64,000 nt of DNA from Pseudomonas putida (GTDB taxonomy: Bacteria; Pseudomonadota; Gammaproteobacteria; Pseudomonadales; Pseudomonadaceae), in assembly GCA_041071465.1 (NCBI GenBank), contig CP163498.1, positions 5,164,001-5,228,000 of the forward strand, in the 5' to 3' direction. Shown here one piece after another: positions 1-9,900 of this stretch (within the stretch, counting starts at the first letter, position 1; each line of letters opens with the position of its first letter). Under the pieces are notes generated by a model, which searched no databases, was not told the origin of the DNA, and was given only the letters and a program-made list of their open reading frames with translations. The translations under genes were made by a program, and so were the position numbers.

Positions 1-249
1 CTAGGGGCTCAGGTTTTGATGCACGGAGAACTCAGGCGAGTGAGCAAGCACATGTTCTCGATTTTGGAGCCGGGCAATCCGCTGATGATCCAGGCATTGG
101 ATGCGATGAAGCGCTATTACGAGGCTCAGGCCGCGAAGGCTTCTGAGGACGAGCTTGAACGTTTACGCCTGGAGGCTGAGAGTCTCTTCCAGGCGGTCTC
201 TGAATTCCAGCAGCGGGTGATGGGGCGGCGCGACGACACTCTTCACTGA
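1..249 (+). CDS. Small hypothetical protein, start uncertain
   Basis: The frame is open from the first base of the window to a TGA at 247-249. It could be a 76-77 residue protein starting at ATG 19 (or TTG 16), or the C-terminal end of a longer gene cut by the window edge. The product is hydrophilic and alpha-helical, with a charged stretch (KASEDELERLRLEAESLF) that should form an amphipathic helix. There is no membrane segment. I do not recognise a family. Codon use is typical of Pseudomonas, so I believe it is translated. Only the start is in doubt. Confidence 0.55.
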   Translation, partial: LGAQVLMHGELRRVSKHMFSILEPGNPLMIQALDAMKRYYEAQAAKASEDELERLRLEAESLFQAVSEFQQRVMGRRDDTLH

Positions 250-304
250 TGGCCCAACAGATGATGGGAGCATTAGTTGATGGCGCCGCTCTGATGAGGC
301 GTCT

Positions 305-2071
305 TTACCACCTGCTAAATCGCGCCAAACCCTCTAGGAATTTCTGGAGGTAGCTCTCACTGCCAAACGCAAAGCCGGCAGCAAGCAACGGCGCGCTGAA
401 CTCTGGCGTAGAGTACTCCTGACTAAAGCGAGAGATCGTCTCCGAGTGCCAAGATAGACGCCCCATCGCGATGTTTCGGAATTGATTCTGCTGGATTCGA
501 TTATTCAGCTCTTCTTCGTTAACCCCGTTCGCTTGAACGAAGTACAGCAGGTTCAGAAACTCAAAGCGCTCGTACAGCAGCTCGGGATTCTGCACGCCAG
601 CGAACGATGGCGCCCATTTACAGCTGATGTGGCTGGCAAGTCGATTGGATAGCGGCGTGCGGGCATTGCTTTGACCCTCAAGGGTTTTCCAGTGCGTCAG
701 TAGCCCATTGCCGGCCTCCAGATAGAACGGAGACAGTTCATAACCCACCAGGCTTGGCTGCTCACGATGGTTAATCACGGTTGAGCTGAGCAGGCGAAAA
801 AGAACGTCTAGGCGATTAGCACGGGTCAACCCGAGTGCATAGCCGAGTACGATCAACATTACCGGATAGTCCTTCAGTGCTAGCCAATGGGTATAGCCTG
901 ACTGTTCTCTGTGCGCTTCGGCATACAATCCTTTGACTGCATCCAGTACGAGACTGAGCTCTTCTCCCGTTCCCCAGCGGCCTAACACCGAAGCAATGCG
1001 TGCGATCGGTTCGACAGTGGCCTCGTACTCCGGAACCCAGTCACTGAACGCCTGATTTCTCACGTCACCCCCTCCTGCGAAAAGAGGGGCGAAATCAGAA
1101 ATCGTCTGCCGAGTTTGGGCCGTTACCAAGTCGTCGAGCTGGATCCTATGCTCAGGGCGATCCATGAATCGTTTTGTCATGGTAATCATGAGCTCGACGC
1201 TTGCCGGGTTGGGCTGGCGGGATTGCCCAATGGTCTCAAGCTTCAGTGCAAGTGCTTCGAAGAACGTATCTGCGTCAGTGCCACTGACCACCGATGCGCG
1301 GCGCTGTGTGACCAACTCCTGGCCGCGCTCAGATAGACCTCCTCGAGCGAGCCAGTAGGTTGGATAGCGGCGGGAAGGCGCGCGAAGAAACGCGGCCCTC
1401 AGGGCATGATCCCATTCCCCTGACCAGCCGGCGACGATCAGACCGAACTCATCGATGATGCGGTCGAGCAAGATGTTGAACTCGGCAGGGTAGTCACCCA
1501 GTTCAACATCCGTATTCAGAATTCTGGCGTCCTTGTAGTCGCCATGAAGCTTGAGAATAAAGCACTGGGAATGGGTGATCGGTTCGGCCCCTGCCAAAGT
1601 GTCGACTGAACTCACTATCGTGGGCTCAATGCCGGCATCACGCAGTGCATTCTCCATCAGCCTGTCGAAGTTGGTCGTGACGATGACACGCACGTGCCCA
1701 GCGCGCACCATTTCTGCGATAGCTCGATGCGCCCGGGTAGGTACCTTTAACCCGTCTTCCAGCTCTTGGGCTGTCGGCTCCAGGAAACCTTGGACAATAG
1801 CTCTGCGTTCGCTTTGCGTCCCAGCCAAGGTCTCAAGCAGTGTCGAATAGTTTGGCTGCTCTCCTGTCTGACCTACATACCAAGCATGCCAGTCTTCCTG
1901 CTCACCTACCCCTGAGGCGATACCGGCGCGTTTGACCAGCTCCATCGTGATCTCCCAGCCGGTCGGAATGCCGGCGGAGCGTGACACCCCTGACCCCAGG
2001 AGTAGTGCGTACACGCCTTTGTTCTCGTATGCCGAGAAGGCAAGCTGGGTAGTAGGGTCATTGGCGATCAT
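305..2071 (-). CDS. SIR2-domain protein, probable defence NADase
   Basis: A 588-residue protein whose N-terminal half is a SIR2-like NAD-binding domain. Visible motifs are GSGVSRSAGIP (residues 26-36), TTNFDR (132-137), KLHGDY with the candidate catalytic His (174-179) and GWSGEWD (215-221). It has no zinc-binding Cys4 knuckle, which sets it apart from the deacylase at 5992-6741 and places it with SIR2_2-type domains. In described phage-defence proteins (Thoeris ThsA, DSR, SIR2-pAgo) such domains degrade NAD. The C-terminal 350 residues are helical and unrecognised and may sense infection. I chose ATG 2071 over the ATG at 2158 because AGGAAG lies about ten bases upstream and the SIR2 domain begins directly after it. 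The NADase role is inferred from family and context. Confidence 0.75.
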   Translation of the reverse strand: MIANDPTTQLAFSAYENKGVYALLLGSGVSRSAGIPTGWEITMELVKRAGIASGVGEQEDWHAWYVGQTGEQPNYSTLLETLAGTQSERRAIVQGFLEPTAQELEDGLKVPTRAHRAIAEMVRAGHVRVIVTTNFDRLMENALRDAGIEPTIVSSVDTLAGAEPITHSQCFILKLHGDYKDARILNTDVELGDYPAEFNILLDRIIDEFGLIVAGWSGEWDHALRAAFLRAPSRRYPTYWLARGGLSERGQELVTQRRASVVSGTDADTFFEALALKLETIGQSRQPNPASVELMITMTKRFMDRPEHRIQLDDLVTAQTRQTISDFAPLFAGGGDVRNQAFSDWVPEYEATVEPIARIASVLGRWGTGEELSLVLDAVKGLYAEAHREQSGYTHWLALKDYPVMLIVLGYALGLTRANRLDVLFRLLSSTVINHREQPSLVGYELSPFYLEAGNGLLTHWKTLEGQSNARTPLSNRLASHISCKWAPSFAGVQNPELLYERFEFLNLLYFVQANGVNEEELNNRIQQNQFRNIAMGRLSWHSETISRFSQEYSTPEFSAPLLAAGFAFGSESYLQKFLEGLARFSRW

Positions 2072-2300
2072 GGGATGGGATCTTCCTTGCGTTCTGGGGG
2101 CGATTGCCAAAATCATGAAGTCGCCAGCGTTATCCTCGATGGACTGTATTCTAGCCAAAGGCCATCACCGACGCAGCCATTGGTGCGCAGAGTGATTGCC
2201 CAATTGCCATCGCATTGATAGGCAGGTATTAAGGCACATTGAGGAGTCGCAATCGAAGACAACTTGCTTAAGCCGTTGTCCTGGTCTGACTGATACGATG

Positions 2301-2330
2301 AAAGGCCCGAATTTAGTGATTCGGGCCTTT
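2301..2330. terminator. Bidirectional hairpin terminator
   Basis: A perfect inverted repeat, GGCCCGAAT with six loop bases and ATTCGGGCC, is flanked by AAA on the left and TTT on the right. It lies just beyond the 3' end of the leftward gene 2345-2893 and would stop transcription from either side. Confidence 0.75.
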
Positions 2331-2344
2331 CTCTTCGTTGCGAT

Positions 2345-2893
2345 TTACGTCAAGCGAGGACGGCTATACGAGGGTTCAGGACTCAAGAATCGAGGCTCCT
2401 CCGATAGCATGAGGTCGCACTCAACCAGTGCTGGCCCATGCCAGAAAAGCGTCCAGCGATTGTAGTCTTCCTCTGTCTCGATCACGTAAAGCGTTTCTGC
2501 CCTGGATTCCCTGAAAAGATGGAGAAACCAAGCGGGATTGACCTTAGATGGCACCCGAAGCTCATACCCGTCATCCGACCATCCCACCCAGTGGCTAAAA
2601 TAGCTGCGCTCAAAGTCATCATGCATCTGAACGAAGTAGTACGACCGGCTTTTGTCCGCAAATGCTGCTGCACAGAGGTCTCTTCTATGGTCACGCCACG
2701 ATTTGAACGCTTCCTGGAATGATTCCTGGCAGCGCTCCCATGACTCGAAACCGTAGCGTCGCGCGACGATGCCCAAGCATGCTCTATGTCGCAAAGTCTT
2801 TTGGCTTTTGCGCTTAAGAAGCTTGGCTTCGCGTTTGATTTTATGCAGCAGCTCAGGGGTGAGAGGCTGTAACGGAGCAAGTAATTTAGACAT
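2345..2893 (-). CDS. Hypothetical protein, glyoxalase-related N-terminus
   Basis: A soluble protein of 182 residues. The first 50 residues form a very basic helical segment (KIKREAKLLKRKSQKTLRH) followed by a RYGFESWERC-like turn. This resembles the short N-terminal segment annotated as glyoxalase-related in many proteobacterial proteins, which suggests but does not prove a relation. The rest is rich in Trp, Tyr and acidic residues and matches nothing I know. ATG 2893 gives MSKLL; an ATG at 2911 would add six residues. The gene is leftward and ends at the hairpin 2301-2330. Function unknown. Confidence 0.55.
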   Translation of the reverse strand: MSKLLAPLQPLTPELLHKIKREAKLLKRKSQKTLRHRACLGIVARRYGFESWERCQESFQEAFKSWRDHRRDLCAAAFADKSRSYYFVQMHDDFERSYFSHWVGWSDDGYELRVPSKVNPAWFLHLFRESRAETLYVIETEEDYNRWTLFWHGPALVECDLMLSEEPRFLSPEPSYSRPRLT

Positions 2894-2911
2894 GGCTATC
2901 CCATAATCCAA

Positions 2912-3274
2912 TACGGAGCACTGGCCCGCTCAGGCCCTAGATTTTTGGGAATTCGTCAGATTTTTGCTTACAGTGTTCTCACTTGGCCAGCGGGCGGCTC
3001 AGGCACCTGTAGGCGTACCTGTGGCCGAATGGTGCGGCAGCTCTCGTGAAACTGTCAAGGCGCTAGGTATCCTCAGATCTTTCACCGCCTGCGCTAAGGA
3101 TTTTCGCGTCCGCGGTGCGATTCGCCTGCTCTTCATCGCGGTGTGTTTCGCGTCGCAGCTTAACTTTTACTCTTGGTGGGGCGAGGGCTGCTGATGCGCA
3201 CTCTGGGCCGCCTCTCCAGGCCGGAGGGCCGATCGGGTTAGTACGTCGGGAAAAATCACAAGCGGGGATGGCGA
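2912..3274. other. Intergenic stretch without a convincing gene
   Basis: This 363-base stretch holds short open frames on both strands, but none has a ribosome binding site, codon bias or recognisable protein. It separates the leftward gene 2345-2893 from the rightward DUF2384 gene and must contain the promoter of at least one of them. I could not define one. Confidence 0.5.
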
Positions 3275-3466
3275 ATGCAGGATATCGATGTGGTATGGCT
3301 TAAGGCTGAGGAGGTGTTTGGTGACAAAGCCAAAGCTGCGGTGTGGTTGGCTACGCCCAAGCAATTATTCGGTGGGCTGACTGCAATCGACTTCGTAAAT
3401 GATCACCAAAGCTCGCTGCGTGTGATCGAGGCGCTGAGTCAGATCGAACATGGGTATGGCTCCTGA
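3275..3466 (+). CDS. Stand-alone DUF2384 (Xre/MbcA/ParS toxin-binding) protein
   Basis: A 63-residue protein made entirely of the C-terminal toxin-binding domain of Xre/MbcA/ParS antitoxins. It shows the ordered pattern AEEVFGDKAKAAVWLATP, FGGLTAIDFV and a terminal IEHGYGS. Typical antitoxins of this family have an N-terminal helix-turn-helix as well, about 130-160 residues in all. Here a stop codon lies 36 bases upstream in frame, so the DNA-binding part is absent or lost. RES or COG5654 toxins normally follow directly; none is present, and the next gene is a DUF4062 protein 136 bases downstream. A GGGGA sequence precedes the ATG. It is either an orphan remnant or the small partner of that neighbour. 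Confidence 0.65.
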   Translation: MQDIDVVWLKAEEVFGDKAKAAVWLATPKQLFGGLTAIDFVNDHQSSLRVIEALSQIEHGYGS

Positions 3467-3602
3467 AACAGATCCTAATGGTGAGTGAAGCCGAGGTTCA
3501 GATGGCATAGCGAGTGCTCAATGTGCGGGGCAGGGCACTTGGCATCAGCCCCTGTGAGAACATACAGTTGCACAGCACAGCCGTCAGTCATGGGGGATCA
3601 CA

Positions 3603-4649
3603 ATGAAGGTATTTGTTAGCTCGGTCGTCAGTGGTTTTGAGCAGTACCGAGCTGCGGCCCGGAAGGCCATCACGCTTCTGGGGCACACGCCAGTAATGTG
3701 CGAAGACTTCGGAGCGCGCCCGTACTCTTCACAGCATGCGTGCATGACTGAGGTCGACCAGGCAGATGTCGTAGTGCTGATCCTAGGTGCCAATTTCGGC
3801 TATCAGACGGAGACAGGGGAATCCGTCACTCAGCAGGAGTTCCGGCGTGCGAAGGCCTCAGGCAAACCCATCCTGGCCTTCCTCGAAACTGTGGAGATGG
3901 AGGAACGCCAGAAAGCATTCTCCTGGGAGGTATCGGACTACCTTGATGGTCTGTTCCGGGTGACGTTCTCCGATCAGTCAGAGCTGTATGACGGCATCAT
4001 CCAAGGCCTCAACCAGCTTTCTGTAAATCGTAAGGCCATTACTGAACAGGAGTTCGTGCAGCGTCTGCAGCTGCGCAATGGCAATGGGCGCTGGGGTGGG
4101 TACGACCACGAAGCTCGCTTGGAGGTGGCTTTCCTTCCGCAACCCGAAACTCTGGGCACACTGCGCCTCGCACATACTCAGCATGAAGCTTTCTTTCTCA
4201 AGCTCTGCCAGGCCGGGCTGGGTTCAATAAAAGGCGGCTACAAGGATTTCGACTCTGCTGATCAGACCGGGATTGATACCGCAGACCTGAAGTGGCGGCA
4301 TCATGAGAGTGGGCTGAGTTGGTTGACGGTAACTCTCGCTAACACCTCCAGTTCGCGAAACATCATGGACTCCTTCTACCTTTCGCCCTCCAAGGTCAGG
4401 CAGGGGGCGGAGGCTGCGTTCAGCTTGTTGAGTGAAGAGAAGAGTGGGTGGTTCCAGATTGGCCTCTATGGCGTTGGCCACAAGCTATTTGCGGAGCCTC
4501 CAGCAACCCCAGCCAACAGCATCTCGACACCGTTCCGCTCAACCGAAAGCCTGGAGGAGCGAAGCCTCCTAATTCCCGCTACACCGGCTGCATACCGACA
4601 CTGGCTGGACGAAGTGATGTTCCGCTTTGAGCGCAAAATGTCCATGTGA
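3603..4649 (+). CDS. DUF4062 domain protein
   Basis: A 348-residue protein opening with a DUF4062 domain (about residues 1-95): MKVFVSSVVSGFEQYR, then EDFGARPYSSQHACMTEV, then ADVVVLILGANFGYQT, then SVTQQEFRRAKASGKPILAFL. DUF4062 has a TIR/nucleoside-deoxyribosyltransferase-like fold and is common at the N-terminus of conflict and STAND proteins. Here it is joined to about 250 residues I do not recognise rather than to an NTPase. GGGGGATC upstream of ATG 3603 is a good ribosome binding site. The family and the neighbouring SIR2 and helicase genes suggest a defence effector or sensor; no function is proven. Confidence 0.7.
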   Translation: MKVFVSSVVSGFEQYRAAARKAITLLGHTPVMCEDFGARPYSSQHACMTEVDQADVVVLILGANFGYQTETGESVTQQEFRRAKASGKPILAFLETVEMEERQKAFSWEVSDYLDGLFRVTFSDQSELYDGIIQGLNQLSVNRKAITEQEFVQRLQLRNGNGRWGGYDHEARLEVAFLPQPETLGTLRLAHTQHEAFFLKLCQAGLGSIKGGYKDFDSADQTGIDTADLKWRHHESGLSWLTVTLANTSSSRNIMDSFYLSPSKVRQGAEAAFSLLSEEKSGWFQIGLYGVGHKLFAEPPATPANSISTPFRSTESLEERSLLIPATPAAYRHWLDEVMFRFERKMSM

Positions 4650-4801
4650 AAGTCTGTTCGCGAGCTAGCCTTGCCAGGCCCTGGAGCAGATGGGGCGTCA
4701 ACTCGCTGAAGGAAAGGAGGAGGCACTATTGTTGATGCCTGCGTGGCGTCTCAGGCACACAAGATTGCCGGCCTGCTGCTAGCGCCGGCTGGTGTTCGCA
4801 G

Positions 4802-5143
4802 TCACTTCTTGGCTTTGAGGGGCTGGAAGTCGGTTGCGATCGTATTCCACTTTTCATTGATCCACTTGAGCACGGTTCCGCGTCCAGGCGACGTGCTTTT
4901 TAGGTTAACTTTCAGCATCTTCTCAACTCGGAGCCGAGCTTCTTTAGTAAGGTCATTTCCACTGCCGTACACGAACTCAGTACCATCGCTGGCCATGCCG
5001 AGGTTATTCAGAAAACGGATCATCTCATAACCCTCTTTTCGGCTGAGATGGTGGCCGTCATCGTGGATCAGCTTCGGATTGTCGCCCGGGCTAGTCGTCC
5101 ACACATAGTCGTACTGCAAGTCTTGCCGGGTTAATGTTGTCAT
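4802..5143 (-). CDS. Hypothetical protein
   Basis: A 113-residue soluble basic protein starting at ATG 5143 (MTTLTRQDLQYDYVW). It contains a DDGHHLSRKEGYEMIRFLNN segment and a Lys-rich C-terminus ending PLKAKK. The frame continues upstream to 5260, but that extension lacks protein-like composition. The gene converges on the DUF4062 gene. No known domain is recognised; DNA binding is conceivable from the basic character only. Confidence 0.5.
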   Translation of the reverse strand: MTTLTRQDLQYDYVWTTSPGDNPKLIHDDGHHLSRKEGYEMIRFLNNLGMASDGTEFVYGSGNDLTKEARLRVEKMLKVNLKSTSPGRGTVLKWINEKWNTIATDFQPLKAKK

Positions 5144-5328
5144 GGCTGGTTGCTCTCTATACCCGCAAATTGGGGCTAAATAGAGATAGTGGCGATAGGC
5201 CGCCACTTCAAGTGGCGCTCCTATTATTCGCGTGACTAAGAGCAAGCCTCGTCCTGGCACTGCCTGGAATGGTCGCAGGTAACTAGAAGAAGGGGCGGCG
5301 ACTCAAATCGCCGCAATAGCGCATCCGC

Positions 5329-5715
5329 TCATTCGTGAGTGTTAGCGGCATAAGGCGCAAAGCCCTGCACGTCAATCGCCCGAAGCTCGAAGTATTGGCC
5401 GTTTGCTTTGAGCGCTGCCTGCACTTGGCATACGCAGTAGGGTGTCCCGTGATACGTGTTACCTACCTGGATGTCGAAGGTAGATTCGCCTGCAGCTGCG
5501 TAGTGACGTGAGAGCGTCAGTTTCTCAAGGCTACCCTCTGATTCACCGTTGGCCTCGGCGATCTCAATGACCAGATCGCGTAGCGCTGCGGGGGCCGAGT
5601 CAGTGACCTCTGCTGTAAACTTCCGTTGGCGGCTAGCGCCTGTTCTCAATCCTCTTGACTCACTTGCGGTGCCGATTCGGTTGAGGGTGACGTGTACAAG
5701 TGTGACTACTTCCAT
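5329..5715 (-). CDS. Hypothetical protein
   Basis: A 128-residue protein with an ATG at 5715 and a weak ribosome binding site. It mixes short beta-like stretches (STFDIQVGNTYHGTPYCVCQVQ) with charged loops and has no signal peptide or membrane segment. It could be cotranscribed with the leftward gene 4802-5143, 185 bases downstream. I recognise no family. Confidence 0.45.
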   Translation of the reverse strand: MEVVTLVHVTLNRIGTASESRGLRTGASRQRKFTAEVTDSAPAALRDLVIEIAEANGESEGSLEKLTLSRHYAAAGESTFDIQVGNTYHGTPYCVCQVQAALKANGQYFELRAIDVQGFAPYAANTHE

Positions 5716-5991
5716 GATCTAACCATATGGATGATGGCCTGCTAGCAGGCATTCGCCAAGTGGGCGAGAGTTGAGGGGGAGCGGGCAGGCTGTCACAGGC
5801 ACCTAGGTTCTCGGTACCGTAGCTGTGCGTCGCGGTCAGATGCAGTGGCTGTGCCGAGCCGATTTCTGCCAGGCCATTGTAATTCAGTCAGTCAACGGGG
5901 CGAGTGCCTTCCTCGCGATGTTTTGCGGGCAACCGCTCCGAAGTCGCCGTGACTTGCGTGTACCGAATAAGCACTGCGCGTATCAGTAGAT

Positions 5992-6741
5992 TCAGCTGAA
6001 GGCGTCGCTGATCAACGTCCTCATGACGGAAGCCGGCGCTTGGAGGAAATGTTCCTGGTCACTGATTTCAAAACGCACAGGATTGATGTGCACGACTGAC
6101 GCCCCCGTACTCAAGGCCCGAAGCGGCAGCTCTGCTGCCGGGAATACGTTGCCGGAGGTACCAATCGAAAAGAACAGGTCGCAATCCTCTGCCGCTTCAA
6201 GACCAGCGCGCCACGCGGCTTCTGGAAGCATCTCGCCAAACCAAACGACGCCCGGCCTGATGTGCCCGTTGCATGAATGACACCGCGGTGGTTCGACGCG
6301 GCAGCCATCCTCGGACATTTGATCGCAGGCGAGTAACGCTTCGTGCGCAATGCCACAGTCGATACACCGAGGCGAATGAAGGCTACCGTGCAGGTGGATG
6401 ACTCCCTGGCTCCCAGCCCGCTCATGCAGATCATCTACGTTCTGCGTCACCACCGTCAGCTTTTGCACATGCTGGGCGAGCTCTGCAATAGCAAGGTGCG
6501 CATCATTCGGCTGCGCCTGGAGAACCATGCACCTGCGCCACTCGTACCATCCCCAGCAGAGACTTGGATCGGCTCGATAGGCTGCGGCGGTCGCCAGTTG
6601 GGCAGGGTCGAACCGCCCCCACAAGCCTGTCAGCGCATCACGAAAGGTGGGAATACCGCTTTCTGCCGAAACGCCAGCGCCGGTGAAAACAACGACGCGC
6701 TTGGCTTCTCGCAAACGCTGAGCGATAGCATTGATTGCCAT
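5992..6741 (-). CDS. cobB: Class III NAD-dependent protein deacylase (CobB/SIRT5 type)
   Basis: A full-length sirtuin of 249 residues. The NAD-binding signature GAGVSAESGIPTFRD spans 21-35, QNVDDLH lies at 100-106, the catalytic His is 118 in HLHGS, and two Cys pairs (126/129 and 154/157) form the zinc knuckle. The Tyr66-x-x-Arg69 pair is the marker of the SIRT5/CobB group that removes succinyl and malonyl groups from lysine as well as acetyl. The enzyme transfers the acyl group to NAD, giving nicotinamide and O-acyl-ADP-ribose. It sits alone inside the accessory region with nothing resembling an operon, so it may be an acquired extra copy. The symbol reflects family and not a demonstrated orthologue. 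Confidence 0.85.
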   Translation of the reverse strand: MAINAIAQRLREAKRVVVFTGAGVSAESGIPTFRDALTGLWGRFDPAQLATAAAYRADPSLCWGWYEWRRCMVLQAQPNDAHLAIAELAQHVQKLTVVTQNVDDLHERAGSQGVIHLHGSLHSPRCIDCGIAHEALLACDQMSEDGCRVEPPRCHSCNGHIRPGVVWFGEMLPEAAWRAGLEAAEDCDLFFSIGTSGNVFPAAELPLRALSTGASVVHINPVRFEISDQEHFLQAPASVMRTLISDAFS

Positions 6742-6965
6742 GGGTGGGTGCTCCGAAATTCGTTATCCCAGCTTACCAATGTGAATCACACAGGGCGGTG
6801 CTGGATTATTGCTGTCGCCGCTGAGGTACATTCTAGAGCGTGTCGTTGAACACCCAATGTCACCAAGCGTAGCAACTGGCGCACTTGCAATTCATGCGCT
6901 TTGCCAGCACCCTCGGCTGTGACATGCATTAGATTGCCATCATTAGAAGGTCATCGAGGTTATCC

Positions 6966-9900
6966 ATGAACTGCAGGGACGGTCGCATCAGTTCAGCGCT
7001 CAGCCACGAAATCAACTCGCACCGGGCTCGACTGGCTCCGTTCTTCAACGGCAACGCCAAACCTAACCCGTCAGTTAGCTTTGCCAATGATGGGACTGGC
7101 TTTGGCAAGTCCTATAACGTCTTTGACCAGTTCGTCGAAAACTCCGCTGTTCGTAACGAAAGCGGGGGCCACCGCAACCTATTCTTCATCACCCCGCATA
7201 AAGCACAGATCGACGTTTCCAAGGTCACTCAGGAAAGGGCGGCAGCGCGGGGTGTCAGCATTCTGAGCTTCCTGGCCGAGCGGGACTTGTCTGACCTCAA
7301 TTTCGTCGGTTGGGTGACCAAGGTACGTAATGAAGACCTTTACGGCGGCTGGATCAGAGCCCTTAGTACCGACTACTACCGCGAAGCGGTCAGCGAACTG
7401 AGCAGCGCCATCAGCGGGCTGAAAGCCACTGAGTCCGAGCACCTGCGCTACCTGAAGTTAGGCGTGATGGATCATCTTCGGGACATTGAGCTGCGGCGTC
7501 GAATCGACGCGTCGAAGCAACGCCTGCTCTTTGCGTTGCAGGATCTGGCCAAAGCCGTGATCAGGGAGAAAGTCGGTTCTCAGTTCGTGACCACCGAAGA
7601 CCGCTTCAGGGATGCTCGAACTGACCGTGAACGCGCGAAGATCGAAGTGATTGATCATGTCCTGCCGTTCGAGTGGGCCAAGGTGGGGCCAACCATATTC
7701 ATCGCTACCACTGCGCGATTCCTCAAGCGCGCGTTCATCGTGTACATCGACAAGAAGAAAGAACCAAACATCAAGAAGCTGAGCTTCGACGCCATACTGG
7801 GAGCCAAGCGTTCGCCCACGAATGCTGAGGAAGACAACATCGCGCCTATCGGCGCCGCCTGTAGCCTGTCCCATGACGAGCAAATCGCCTACCTCAAAGA
7901 CGACTTCTTTATTTCCGACGAGGCAAATTTCTTCAAGGCCCACGGAATCACCTTTAACCTCGTCATCGACGAGGAACATGACAGTTACGACCGAATTTTC
8001 GAGGAGAGCAAGAAAAAGCTGGTCAGCGAGCGGGTGAAGCGCCCCACGTCATTGCTGGCCTGCACCGGCTGATGGAGATGGTCTCGGAGAAGTATGGCCC
8101 CGATAATGAGGAACCTATCGCGTTCAACGAAACGGTTGAGCTCATGCAGGATCTTCGTCGGCATTACGAAGAGGACTGCCAAACCAGCGTCTCGTTGGAT
8201 GCCATCCTGATGATGTGCTCGGGCAACGTGGGTCACATCACGATCAACAATCGTGATGTCGAACAAATCCTGGCGCTGTCTCGGAATATCTTCAGCCTCA
8301 CCCCGAGGCGCTTCTACAACGAGGAAGCACTCAAGCGAATCAGGATGCGGTCTGTGTGCGGTAAAAGTGAGATCCGTCTGTATTTCGATGATGGAAGCCC
8401 CACTGACGATCCCGACCCCACACTGCACGACTTTCTGCAGGTCATGCTGTGCGCTCTGTACGCCTGCTCCAAAGTGCCCCAGAAAAGCCCACTGCGACAG
8501 CTGTTGGAGCTTGGCCAGGAGGCCAGCCAGAACGCACCGTTGCTGGAGTTCATCAAAACTTCCCGGCAGCATCACGCCTACGTAGCCTCGGTGTTTGACC
8601 GCGCCAGGGACGCTGAAATCTTCGTAGATGCCTTCTTCACTTTCTTCGCCCCGAAAATTGTCTTTTCGCTGATCAAAGTGGACGAAATCCCCTTTGGCGG
8701 TGATGCGGTGAAGAATCGGGTCTTCGTCGATTTCCACCTTGACCTGATCCTTGAGCTTCCTGAAGTGAAGCTGCTTCGTATCCTGCATGGCACCCAGAAC
8801 AGCGCGATGTGCCTCAGCGCTACGACAGGTTTCAAGAATTCTTACTCGGGCAATTTTTCGAGAAAGATGCTGGTTCGCTATGGTGAGACCCAACCATCGA
8901 ATCTAGATGTACGCGTCGTTGAGCGCTCCCTCGCGGATGTAGATGCGATGGCAGACCTTCGGGCGGCCCGGGCCAAGGCCAGGACGATGGAAGTCAGGCC
9001 TTTCTACAAAACATCGGCTGACGACATTAGCGGGCTGCGCAGCGAGCCTGCCTTCAAAAGCGCTTTCAGCTTCTGGTCAAACTCCCTGATGCCGCCAGGC
9101 TTTCGTGACAACAAGTTCCGGATGTCTGCTTACCGCCGGCAGATCGAGGCGATGCTGATGGCCGCCTGGGATGGCAAGAACACCTTCGTGCTCTCGCTCA
9201 ACAACCGCTTTGCCGATCTGTTCAAAAAGCTGTTCGCGCAGGGCATCGAGGGCCGCATTAAGGGGCTTTCGACGCAGTACCAGGACAAAATCTTCGAGCT
9301 GAAACCCTTCGTGGGTGGAACCAAGATTCGGGTCATCCTGTTCAGCGCCCAGCTGGCCAGAGAGGTCAATATCGATGAATACCTGAAGGTGGATTCTGAC
9401 ACGCGGATATGCCTGGTCTCGTCCTACGGCAGCGCTGGCACGGGTCTCAACCTTTTCGTTGAGCGCGCCGAGGATGGCCTCCACCAGGACTTCGATCGCC
9501 TTGTGCTGGTTAACACGCCGTTCTATAGCTCCATCCGCGAAAAGGATACTGGCCTCAATACCGTCAAGAACCACATTCTGCTTCTCAAGCACATCGCGTC
9601 TGGGGGGAGCGAGGCGGTTCGGTTGTCGCAGTTCGACTCCAATCTGATGCAGCCCAAGAACCGCCGCATCCTGAATCAAGAGCATGATCTGGCGGTGCTC
9701 AAAGCCATCATCCAGGCGGTGGGGCGTGTCGAGCGACGTGATACCCACCTGCACAGCGAAATTTTCCTGCCCAGTGATGTGATCAACGATCTGGTGGTGC
9801 GGTACAGCCGACTACGCCGTGAGGGCAATGATCTGCTCATCAACAGCCTTTCGCTGCTCAATCACAAGCTTATGCAGTTCTGCCTGTCTCAAGCAGAGGG

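Noticed and set aside
2964..3194. A 76-codon frame before the DUF2384 gene
   Set aside because: No ribosome site, no domain and unusual composition; probably chance.
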